The notes under the pieces are model-generated. The model worked only from the letters and a program-made list of their open reading frames with translations. It was not told the origin of the DNA and searched no databases. Positions 55,284 through 64,000 of a DNA stretch of 64,000 nt are shown here, piece after piece; the stretch's first letter is position 1; the number at the start of each line of letters is the position of its first letter. Both the position numbers and the translations under genes were made by a program. Source of the DNA: Bettongia penicillata ogilbyi (lineage: Eukaryota > Chordata > Mammalia > Diprotodontia > Potoroidae); the NCBI GenBank assembly GCA_023548195.1, contig JAJHZJ010000496.1, positions 7,032,144-7,096,143 on the forward strand, given 5' to 3'.

Positions 55284-55614
55284 TTCCCTACAGGATCCAA
55301 AAATCCCACACAAAAATAGAACAAAGACCTTCATGAAACTGAATGGAAGAGAAGAAGGTGGGTGGGAGGGGAGGGGATGGGATGGGCAACAATTATCTGG
55401 ATAGTTAAGACAGAATTGAGAAAAAAGAGCCAGGAAGGAGAGAATGATAACGATGGAAAGGGCAGGAATAAATTGTCTGGATTGATCAATTTCCTGTACG
55501 TGCACTTCACTGTATTTGCCTGAGCATATGCATCCTCAAGGTCCTCCAGTTTTCTCAACTGATCAGTTTGTTGTCAGTCTATGTCCATGAAGTTCAATAA
55601 AGACGCAAAAAATG
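55284..55614. other. No feature recognised
   Basis: Contains a G-rich run (GGTGGGTGGGAGGGGAGGGG at 55360-55379) that could form a G-quadruplex. Confidence 0.5.
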
Positions 55615-55762
55615 TATATATACGTATGTATATGTATGTGCATATACACACATGTATATATGTGTGTATATATGTATTTGTGTATATATGCATATACAAA
55701 CACATGTGTGTGTATACACACATATATGTGTGTCTGCATACACACACACACACACACACATA
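55615..55762 (+). repeat. TA/TG/CA microsatellite
   Basis: About 150 bp ending in a pure CA run. Confidence 0.95.
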
Positions 55763-56499
55763 CTAGTGTGCCACAGTAGTTTGTTTCAACTTTGGGTGGA
55801 GAGCCTTATCTATAATGATAAAAAGAGTGGCCATTTTTAATCTAGCAATGACTACCTGGGAGTAGAAATTAGAAATGAATCAAATTAATGTAAGGCTCTG
55901 AGTGCAGATGATCGGTCCCTCATGAGGGAGAGAAGGTCAGGTTTTCTGTTGCTGAAACCTCCTGGTATTTTTTCATCATTTATGACAAGTTATTGTACAA
56001 GTCATTTTATGTATATTTCACATAAAAGGATATCCACACTTAGCTTCTTTCTTTGCTTTCTATTCACACTTCAGTAAACTCTTAAGCAAAAATTAAATTT
56101 CCAGACATATAATTCAAGAATAAATTATGTCCTTGACCTATTTGGAGGTATTCTGACTTACAGTTCTGTCAGCCTAGTCAGTCTACTGCTGCTGCTTAAA
56201 AAAAATAAAACAGCATATTTTGATATTACTTGGGCTCAGCTTTTGGAACATCAAATGGATAAATGATCACACTTAAATTGACAGGGAGTGATGAGCTCAA
56301 AACTAATAGGCAAGAAGCATTTCAGGAAATATTTAAATTTCCATTAACCAGAAATTTCAGTGCAGGAGAAGACTGGGACTTTTTTTTTTTTGATGAATGA
56401 TAGGAGACTAAACATTCTATACCCAGACAGTCCATTGAGCTTTAAGACAGATTGAAGTGGTCTTGAAATATGAAAAAAAATGAAAAATAAAATAATTTG
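55763..56499. other. Repeat-poor AT-rich block
   Basis: No repeat landmark in 740 bp. Confidence 0.45.
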
Positions 56500-57050
56500 G
56501 AAACATCTTCACATGTTCCCCCTTGATAATTTATAATTCTGAAATCCTTTATCCCAGTAGAAACTTCATTCCTTTCGCCCTTCCTTGTGCTTTCTGCCTC
56601 TAAACATAGTCTCCATCCTCATCCTCAACGTGCATCCTTTCAATTCTTCTGTGCCTTCCCAGGCCATCGCTCTTGCTTACGCCTCATTTTCCTCCTAATA
56701 CAAGCTTTACCCTGTAATTAACCAGTTTAACCTGACATGGCATTCTCCTCTTGAGCCTCTTCTCTCCTTGTCTTTTACTGCTCATTCCTTTATAAACCCC
56801 AACCTTGGATTAACCTAAACTCTCTCCCTTCTCCTCTTCTGTTCATAGGATGTTGCACTCCACTGAAGGGATTCACACAATTATATCTATGCTGACTTGT
56901 TTCATGACAAATTTATCTTCTCTAATTTCAACTGATCCCTCACTCTGTACACTAAACTTATATTCTCTGAATAGGTTTCACACTCTTGTAAACACATATT
57001 CTAAACCTTCTCTCCAAGGTATTTATAACATTTCTTCCTCCTCACGCCTA
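56500..57050 (+). repeat. Pyrimidine-rich block, perhaps LINE-derived
   Basis: A C/T-rich stretch with many short Ser/Pro/Leu-coding pieces and no long frame. The composition resembles an old L2/L3 coding region, but I found no firm landmark. Confidence 0.25.
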
Positions 57051-57172
57051 CCTTTCTCTCTCTCTTCCTCTCTCCCTCCCTTCATTGTCCTCATCATCAT
57101 CCTCATCATCTTCTTTTTCCTTCTCTTCCTCTTTCCTTCCTCTCTTCTCCTCTTCTCTCCTCTGTCTTTCTT
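57050..57172 (+). repeat. (CT)-rich tract with CATC units
   Basis: CTCTCTTCC-type units with a short CATCATCATCC block in the middle. Confidence 0.85.
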
Positions 57173-57317
57173 CAGCTTTGATTCCTTTTCCATTGTAATG
57201 AGAGGGCTCCAATAACCATTCTCTTCATGTACATCTTTAATCCAAATAGCTGGATACCTACATCAACTCACTGAATTTTCAATCAGTCTCCAAATCTGCC
57301 ATTTTATATTCCATAGC

Positions 57318-57515
57318 ATCAGAGGATTGGAGCTCTAGAGTTGGAAGGGACCTTAGAAGTCATCTCCTCCATCTTTCTCATGTTGACATATAAGGAAACT
57401 GAGATTAAGTCACTTGCAGAGGTTATGCAGGTAGTAAGCAGAAGAGCCAGAATTTGAACTCAGGTTCAGTGAAGTCAGTTTCAGCACTCAGATTCCAGGA
57501 CTCTTTCCACAGTTT
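57318..57515 (-). repeat. CORE-SINE (MIR/MON1-like), near full length
   Basis: TCTAGAGTTGGAAGGGACC, TTAGAAGTCATCTCCTCC, AATTTGAACTCAGGTTC and GACTCTTTCCACAG. Confidence 0.8.
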
Positions 57516-58104
57516 TGTATACTTGTTTAAACTTGTCCATAATTCTCACCATGTCACACATCCAGTGTCTTTTTGTAGGACAGGTTTCTTCCAAAATACT
57601 TGCCATTCTTGGTCTTCTGGACAGAGTTTGTTATTTTTATTACCATTCTAATAGTCATATTTTAATAATAATATATTTTCACCAGTGTGGGTTCAGGCTC
57701 CCTCTACCTGAGGAAAGCTATAATGATTCTACAGCTTTAGCAAATGGCTTTCACAAGTTGCTACAGCAAAAAAAGAGAAATCCTCCCTCTAAAGTCACCC
57801 TGCAATGGGTCTCCCAAAACTTAGCCAGCCTAGGACTCAGAAGACAGCACCAGCCTCCACTGCTAGAGTTGGCCTGAAAGCCTCTGGAGCCTGAGACCAT
57901 TGGCTAGTTGAGGCTGCAGTAATGTCACTTCTGGCACCCCAGAGTCACCTGGGGGACTTGGGGCAGCTTTGGAAGGCAACTTCCCACAGCTCATTTTTAA
58001 ATTGTTTCTGAGGAAGGATTGTTGGTTTTGTTGGTGGTGGTTTGTTTTTCTTTTTCTTTTTAAAAATGTTCCCCCTGTCTCTGAGGAAGTTCAACATTAT
58101 GATG
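57516..58104. other. GC-richer unassigned block
   Basis: 57690-57990 is richer in GC than its flanks. A 120-codon + frame (57515-57877) enters it; I see no domain and no matching splice phase. Confidence 0.35.
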
Positions 58105-58367
58105 AAAAGTGATGACAGAAACAGCAGAAAGAGTCTATACCTTGGGGCTAATAAAACCTGGGTTCAAATGTGACCCTAATCCTCATTAGCTATGGCATAT
58201 GAACAAAGCCAAATCATGTAGCTTTTCTGAGCCTCAGTTTCTTTATCTGTTAAAAAAACTAATAGCATCTTTGTTATAGGGTTTCTGTGAGACTCAAATG
58301 ACATGATGAACGTGAAGCAATTTGTTAACCTTAAAGCACTCTATCAATGTTAAGTTTTATTCTTTCT
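58105..58367 (+). repeat. MIR, near full length
   Basis: AACCTGGGTTCAAATGTGAC, GAGCCTCAGTTTCTTTATC, GGGTTTCTGTGAGACTCAA and TTAAAGCACTCTATCAATG. Confidence 0.82.
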
Positions 58368-58394
58368 TAATACAACCAATAGAATCTATTCTCA

Positions 58395-58556
58395 CTTCCT
58401 GCCCCTAACCTCTATTAGCTCTGTGACCATGACTAACTCCCCAAGCCTCAGTTTTCTCACATGTAAAATGGGGACAGTGTGTGTAGTATCTACTTCACAT
58501 AGTTGGGTGACTCAAAAGAGAATATCTTTAAGCACTCTATGTTAATTGTCATAAGA
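58395..58556 (+). repeat. MIR
   Basis: TTAGCTCTGTGACCATGAC, CAAGCCTCAGTTTTCTCAC and TCTTTAAGCACTCTATG. Confidence 0.7.
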
Positions 58557-59404
58557 GAGAAAGAAATAGAAATGGCATTATTTTCTTCACTAGAAAATTC
58601 CCCAGTGAATTATTTAAGAGCTGGGAATGTAGTGTTCAACCTCGACTTCAAATTACTCTTTAGAAGCATATTTATTTTTGTAGTATCTTAATGTATTTAT
58701 CTTCATAACATTGTCTTATTAATTGCCCTTGCTTGTTTCTCTGTGGCTGAATTTGAGCACTTCTCATTCTTTCCTATTTAAAAATATATGCAGGGAATAT
58801 AGAAAACATATAAGGCAATTAATACAATATACTGTGCCCCATTAAAGAACCTCCAGCATTTTTCTTAAAGAGAATGTCTTCTGTTAAATGAAGACATTTA
58901 TGAAGACATAAACCTTTGCTGTTGTCATACCTCAGAAACAGCAGTTGTGGGATGTAGTTCATGAAATATTTCTTCTCATAGCTTTTGAAAAGATCAAGAC
59001 TAGAAAGAAAGTTCTCAGGACAGTTGAGCTGTTCCCTCAGAGGAATGGCATTGGGAAGTGAGATTTGTGTTGTCACGCGTCTTTAAGTGAAGTGAAGTTT
59101 TATTTTTTTGTATATTTGATTGAAGAAACCTCTGAGTATTTCTGTCACTTAAAATTGAAAACCTTCATTTCAGATATTTTAAAGGGAAGCCCTGTACTTC
59201 TGTTGGGACTCATCAGATACAAAGGGCTGTCACTTTCAAATACATTTCTGTTATTTGATATCACCCAGAACTTGGGAGGTCAAAATTGATCAAGCAACAT
59301 AATCCATAGACTACTCACGGGGAAGGAGACAAGGTTCGCTGACTTCAGTTTTGTTTTGTGTGTTTTTCCAATTCATCAAATATTTAATAGTGGAATGGAA
59401 TTGA
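58557..59404. other. No feature recognised
   Basis: Unique AT-rich sequence. An 85-codon minus frame (58819-59076) has no domain. Confidence 0.5.
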
Positions 59405-59545
59405 ATGAAAAAGCCTAATTTAAGTATTTACTACATGCCAAACACTGTGCTAGCATGATGATGCAAATAAAATTTAAAAAATAAAATAAGGCTGTCTGAG
59501 GTCTCATGCTCTTATTGGGGAGAGGCATGTAGTCAAAGGTTCAGT
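59405..59545 (+). repeat. Ancient repeat of the 'AAGCATTTATTAAGCACC' class, opening part
   Basis: AAGTATTTACTACATGCCAA, CACTGTGCTAGCATGATG and TCTCATGCTCTTATTGGGG. The remainder follows at 59875 after a 260-bp stretch and a GATA tract. Confidence 0.6.
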
Positions 59546-59816
59546 TACAGGGAAGATGGAAAGACTTGCTGGTTAGGACTGCTACATTTGTATACAAGTC
59601 CAATGATAAAGACCAAGAGTCCTTAGTGTACAACCACAAATCAGATGGCAAAGTACAGGGGTCCAAAAAACATAGCAGAAGGACTGATGTCAAAAACTGG
59701 TACACCTTAGGGAGCCATAGTAGGACATTTATAGGCCCATTTAATGCCTATCTTGCCAGAAGCATATCAGCTGATGACTTCCCACTCTTCTAAAACAGGA
59801 CATAACATTTTCATGT
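59546..59816. other. Unassigned 270 bp between two parts of an ancient repeat
   Basis: A 75-codon + frame (59566-59793) crosses it. I see no splice sites in phase with the gene and no known domain. It may be an insertion of unknown type. Confidence 0.3.
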
Positions 59817-59870
59817 AGATAGATAGATAGATAGATAGAAGATAGATAGATAGACAGATATAGATATATT
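59817..59870 (+). repeat. (GATA)n microsatellite
   Basis: Tetranucleotide units with one AAGATA slip. Confidence 0.93.
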
Positions 59871-59874
59871 CAGA

Positions 59875-60225
59875 ATTTATACAAAATGCATGCAGGGTAC
59901 ATTTGCAGGGCATAAACAAAGGTTTTAGCATCTTGGAAGGGATCAGGAAAGGCTTTGAATAGAATAAAATATTTGATTTGGGTTTTGCAGGAAACTCGGA
60001 ATTATAAGAGATGAGGAGTTGAGGTGTTATGTTTTCCAGGCATGGGAAACAGTCAACAAAAGACCAGTATCTTTGGTGTCAAACAACATGTATCCTATTG
60101 CTGGGCTGTAGAATATTTTGGAGGGTGGGGAAGGAGAGAGAAGAAGTACTATAAGAGAAGATTGGAAAAGTAGGAAGGAACCAGGCTGTGATAAATTTTA
60201 TATGCAAAACAGAGGGGGAACTAGG
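59875..60225 (+). repeat. Ancient repeat of the 'AAGCATTTATTAAGCACC' class, later part
   Basis: GGGATCAGGAAAGGCTTTGA, TTTCCAGGCATGGGAAACAG, TGGAGGGTGGGGAAGGAG and ACCAGGCTGTGATAAATTT. This is the longest copy in the window. Confidence 0.6.
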
Positions 60226-60234
60226 AGAAGGGAA

Positions 60235-60505
60235 CAAGTATCTATTAAGAACCCACTATGTGCCAGGCATTGTCCGTCCTAACTGCTTTACAAATATTAT
60301 TTCCTTTGATGCTCACAACATCCTTGAGATTTAGGTTCTACTATTATCCTCATTTACAGTTGAGGAAATTGAGATAGACAGAGATTAATTGACTTGTCCA
60401 GGATCACACAGCTAGTAAATGTCTAAGACTGGATTTGATCTCAGGTCTTCCTGACTTTAGGTCCAGAAGCCTACCCACAGCCCCTGTAGCTGCCTGTCAA
60501 GGAGT
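60235..60505 (-). repeat. MIR, full length
   Basis: ACCCACTATGTGCCAGGCAT, TTGATGCTCACAACATCC, CAGGATCACACAGCTAGTAA and GTCTTCCTGACTTTAGG. Confidence 0.88.
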
Positions 60506-61464
60506 ATATACTTGGCCTTGTAATTCCTTCCTGAATATATTTTTTCTCAACTATTTCTTTCTCTGTTAGAAGGAAATCCTTTTCTTTCAGGAGGTGGGCT
60601 TCCTTGCTTTGTCTTGACATCATTGGGATACCAGTGAAACATACAGGCTGTTACCTGGTTGTCCCTCACCACGTAACCAGCTGTCTTCGTCATTCTTCTG
60701 TTTCTTTGATTGTATCCCTTACTGTTATCCTCCCCCTGACATTGCCTTGTGAGTGGTTTTCATTTTTAATTCTTCACAGGCTCTGGCCTGTGTTACAAAA
60801 AGCCATATTATTTGAACTCTCATATTTCAATATCGTTTTTCCTTTGTGTTCCCATGTTGCTTCCAGAGCTTATGACAGAGCTGGTCAAACAAATAAGATT
60901 CCATCCATAGCTCTCCATCTGTTCTGGTAGCTGGATTTGTTGGTTTTCTTTCTACTCAAACACTAAAGTAACTTCCTGTTAACTTGAGTCTGATTTGAGA
61001 AGGAATGGAGCATCTAGAGAGAGGGGAATTTCCAAATACCTTGGTGTGAGCTGGCATATAAGAATCAGAATCAGAAACACGAGATTGGCAGCTGCCATAT
61101 AGTGCCACACCTGCATCATTTTTCCTGTGACTGAAGTGTGAGAGCAGAAATTGACACCTGATTTCATATCTTTGATTCTTATACCCCCTCAGCTCACACA
61201 AGTATAAGAATTCTCTGGAAAAGAACAGATTGTGGAGGCTTGAAGCCATACTTCACATCAAAATGGTCATTAAATCTTGCAACTGTTAAGACTGAATAAT
61301 ATTCGATGAATAAAGGCTTGGGAGATGCTACCTGGAATGAACACACCATGCATATAAATATAGTTTTGATATTTTAAACTGCTTCTGAAAGTTTCCAGTT
61401 TTGATCCTTTTATCTAGAGTCTCCCCAAAGTGAGGAGAAAAAAATGTACATTCTAAATGTACAA
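60506..61464. other. Unassigned block
   Basis: 60520-60930 has an even composition and a 108-codon + frame (60604-60930), and may be an old retroelement piece I cannot name. The remainder is unique. Confidence 0.35.
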
Positions 61465-61497
61465 TATAAATATAATAATAAATAAATAATACAATGT
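61465..61497 (+). repeat. (AATA)n tract
   Basis: Short AATA/ATAA units. Confidence 0.8.
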
Positions 61498-61787
61498 AAG
61501 TCAGAGAGGGAGATGAGGAATGAAAATAGATCTATCAAAGGCCACGAGACAAAGCTTGTTCTTGTTACCCAGAAAGGAACCTCTCACAGAAGAGTTGTTC
61601 AGACCCTCATGTAGAACCTATCTCCTCTTTTTTGCTTTTTACAATCTTATTTCTGAGTCTATATCAGATTAGATGCCACAAATTGGCTTATCGAAGAAGG
61701 AGGTACTTTTAGATAAAGGCTATAAGTGCCGCTAGCCTCAAGACGAGGGAGACAGGAAAGGCAGAAAAAGGAAATATGAGGTGTCTA

Positions 61788-62000
61788 ATTACTGAGAGGT
61801 TAAGGCCTTAGCCTGAGATCACACAGAATATGTGTGTGTGTGTGTAATACATATATGTGTGTATACGTGTATACATATGTACACATAAACGTGTATATTA
61901 TATATGTGTTTGTGCATATATATCACAGTTGGGAATTTAACCCAGACATTTCTGACTTAGAAGCAGGATCTTTACTTGCTACAATTCACGGCCTCTTCAT
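61788..62000 (-). repeat. CORE-SINE split by a TG/TA microsatellite
   Basis: CTGAGAGGTTAAGGCC and TGAGATCACACAG lie before, and GGGAATTTAACCCAGAC and TTTCTGACTTAGAAGC after, the tract at 61829-61923. Confidence 0.6.
61829..61923 (+). repeat. (TG)n/(TA)n microsatellite
   Basis: It expands within the SINE around it. Confidence 0.92.
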
Positions 62001-62564
62001 AGATTTAGTATGCTCCATTTTAGGTAACAGAAACATATACTTTTATTAATTAATTAATAATTACTATTAATGCATTTTGTCTTTCACATCATACTTCCTT
62101 TCCAGTGATCACTCTTTTCTCTTCTTCCCAGTAGTCTCTTCTAAATGGCAAATAAATAAATGAATGAATAAATAAGCAAAAGTTAAATAAAACTCTGATA
62201 CAGCAAGGATGACTGAAAATAGTCTGCAAAAGTGGCCAATCACATCTCTCCTGAAAGGAAGGAAGTTTGTTCTAACATAAGTCATCTGGAACCTAGACTG
62301 ATTAATCATTGTGTTTGACTTGAGGTTGCTGTAATTTTTAACGTGACATATTTCTGTTTAAGAAAGTGTTGTTAAAATAAGTGGTTAAAGTTACCAGAAA
62401 AATTAAATTTTAGGTGGCATCACCTTCCTCGCTGAACTTGGTTAAATGAGATATTATTACACATTCTTGTTTTGAGTAAAGGAAAGCATTTAAATAAAGA
62501 AAATGGAAGCAAAGCTAGGAAAACGATATTTAAAATTCCCCTTTTGATGCATCTTCCCTTTCAG
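62001..62564 (+). other. Intron end before the second exon
   Basis: AT-rich unique sequence with (AATA) units at 62147-62175, ending in the acceptor at 62563-62564. Confidence 0.5.
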
Positions 62565-62657
62565 AAGTCAGAATTGTCACAATGAAAGTTCAGACAGTCA
62601 TGGAATACAAGACACTCACCAACGTTATTGGCTATCTCAAAGGAACTTCATTTCCTG
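62565..62657 (+). CDS. NAALADL2: Internal exon of probable NAALADL2 (first strand of the M28-like domain)
   Basis: A 93-bp exon lies between a pyrimidine-rich acceptor (CTTCCCTTTCAG) and a consensus donor, G|GTAAGT. Its first two bases complete a Glu codon with the G left by exon 50039-50182. It then reads 30 open codons and leaves one base. The product contains MKVQTV and TLTNVIGYLKG, ending in Phe-Pro. In M28B proteins the matching piece is the strand reading x-N-V-I-G-x-L-x-G-x-x-x-P-D-R-Y, just before the first metal-ligand His in active members. That His, or its replacement, falls in the next exon, outside the window, so catalytic state cannot be judged here. The 93-bp length with equal phase at both ends means skipping it would keep the frame. 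Confidence 0.8.
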
Positions 62658-62949
62658 GTAAGTAGAACTAAGCGGTGATGAACTGAAATTCTTATAGAGC
62701 AACATAGGATAATTGTAAATCCTACATATGCTATAATTTAATGGCCCAACTTAGAAGTTATTAGAATCAGATGACTTTAAAATTTAATGTTTCTTTGTTT
62801 TATGGAATGATGGCTCTTTGATAATTTTAATGAGTGTGTCGTTGTACACTTTAAAGACATTGGCTTTTAATAGTATCCCTGGAAGACTATCCAATGAGTT
62901 TCGTGCTGACTGGAATTTAGACTGTCCAGCAGAGAACATGCTTCTCGAG

Positions 62950-63055
62950 GGTAAATAATGACTATGTCATTTTTAATCTTCATAATCTCCTGACACCCAT
63001 CACGTAGTGCCTCATGTAGTAGATGCTTAATAAATATTTGAGTGTTTGAAAATAT
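62950..63055 (+). repeat. L2 3' end
   Basis: AGTGCCTCATGTAGTAGATG and CTTAATAAATATTTGAGTG. Confidence 0.6.
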
Positions 63056-63111
63056 ACATGGATTAAGAATCTAAACATTAATAATAAAAACAGAGTAATC
63101 ACAAAACAGCA

Positions 63112-63215
63112 AAAAAGATGATAATAGTACTCATATTTTACAGGGTTGCCATGAAGCTCAAATATTTTAATGTTTCATGCTTTGCAAAATTCTATGCATA
63201 AGTGCCCATACTAGT
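63112..63215 (+). repeat. MIR tail
   Basis: ACAGGGTTGCCATGAAGCTC and GCTTTGCAAAATTC. Confidence 0.5.
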
Positions 63216-64000
63216 ATAATAAAAGTTCTAAAGAATAATTCTTCACAACACATTGTGAGGCAGAATTATTTGTAGCTATTTGGGTACCCTTCCTTTATGG
63301 TATAATTGACAATTTACTTTGAATATTTCTGTCGTCTGTTCTGTGTTGGTTAGGTTAAGAGTGGAGAGTAACTTACTTCATTTGAAACCAATGCAGTTCG
63401 TCCCCATGCTCCTAATCTATAAGAATAAAGACTTCTGAGTTTTAAACAGTCCAGTGGTATCATTCTTGGAGATCTATTAAGCTCAGGGGTAGTAATGGGC
63501 TTTCTGAAATTTACTTACAGTTAAGAAACTTGAACATCCTTGAGCCAGTATCCTTGATGAATCAACAATCTTAAACATAAGAAACAAATGGTCCTTGCAA
63601 TTTTAACTATTGAATTTGAACCATTTCAATAAAATGATTTTCCATCAGAAGACTTTCTAGCTGAAGCATTAGGAGGATTTATTGTCTTTACAGTATTTGT
63701 CAGTTACTATTGGAAAATCAGAGGAGAAAATAATCCTCATTTGGGAGAAGAAAAGAAAAAGTTGTTTTCTACTCAGGTCTAATCTTTAAAAAAAATCCCA
63801 ATAAAACTGATATAAATCAACATTGTAGTCAATATTATCCAAGGCATAAAACTTCATTCTTTTTCTTCATTAGAATACTAACATGACCAGTCTGTGTACC
63901 CATTCTAGTAAAGTCCTAATGAGGTAACTTTGAACATAAAAGCAAGTCACAAAGTTATATTACAACGCTTTTTGATATATGGCTTACCAAAAGTAAGCAC
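63216..64000. other. No feature recognised
   Basis: Unique sequence to the end of the window. Confidence 0.5.

Larger units (their letters stand above)
50183..62564 (+). other. Intron between the two recognised exons
   Basis: This 12,382-bp GT-AG intron has phase 1. It carries SINEs, two L3 pieces, an RTE-clade fragment, TG/TA microsatellites and unique stretches. No extra exon was recognised inside it. Confidence 0.75.
62658..64000 (+). other. Start of the next intron
   Basis: This begins with the GTAAGT donor. The next exon should start by completing an Asp codon and reading Arg-Tyr; no such start follows any acceptor before the window ends. It contains an L2 tail and a MIR tail. Confidence 0.7.

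Noticed and set aside
59566..59793. 75-codon Lys/Ser-rich frame as a small gene
   Set aside because: It sits between two parts of one ancient repeat, has no splice or promoter context and no known domain; kept only as an unassigned stretch.
1..64000. CRISPR arrays, phage or bacterial defence systems, operons
   Set aside because: No regularly spaced palindromic repeats and no dense long frames; every tandem array is a eukaryotic microsatellite and the repeats are mammalian.

Overview
This window looks like ordinary nuclear DNA of a marsupial. It is AT-rich and CpG-poor and full of old interspersed repeats. Several of these are typical of marsupials: MAR1-type CORE-SINEs with an RTE/BovB-like tail, 320-bp WSINE1/SINE1-type elements, a piece of an RTE/BovB-clade LINE, and an L1-type 5' UTR with ORF1. 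L2, L3/CR1 and MIR relics are mixed in. The species cannot be fixed from this sequence. I saw no bacterial, plasmid, phage or CRISPR features.

The only protein-coding sequence I can support is two short exons on the + strand, 50039-50182 and 62565-62657. They have good splice sites and matching phase. Joined, they read through the linker before, and the first strand of, an M28-family (PSMA/transferrin-receptor-like) peptidase fold. The best fit by recall is NAALADL2, a very large gene in mammals. On that reading nearly the whole window is intron: 1-50038 (with the previous exon beyond the left edge), a 12.4-kb intron, and the start of the next intron. The exon with the first metal-ligand region is not in the window.

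Layout: 1-12.8 kb is intron with MIR, L2 and MAR1 relics and microsatellites, plus a GC-richer block near 11 kb with a perfect 29-bp tandem duplication. 12.8-15.0 kb (minus) is an L1-derived element with 5' UTR, decayed ORF1 and 3' UTR but no ORF2, resembling a half-L1 (HAL1). 15.0-17.1 kb is an L1 3' fragment, then an L3 relic split by a 626-bp solo LTR with 5-bp target duplications. 17-36 kb is SINE/LINE relics around a repeat-poor, homeodomain-motif-rich stretch (19.6-21.4 kb). 36.4-36.7 kb is a 300-bp G-rich polypurine tract. 37-50 kb is microsatellites and relics, including a second LTR of the same family nested in a MAR1 (42.5-43.1 kb) and a nearly full-length 7SL RNA pseudogene (47.9-48.2 kb, minus). 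50-64 kb holds the exons, an RTE fragment and further relics.

Nothing here amounts to a new multi-gene system. The points worth a second look are the exon assignment, the half-L1, the two related LTRs, the 7SL copy, the polypurine tract and the repeat-poor block. All open frames over about 60 codons outside the two exons look like chance or repeat frames. Repeat boundaries are read by eye and are usually good to about 10-20 bp; family names rest on recalled consensus features, not on a database search.
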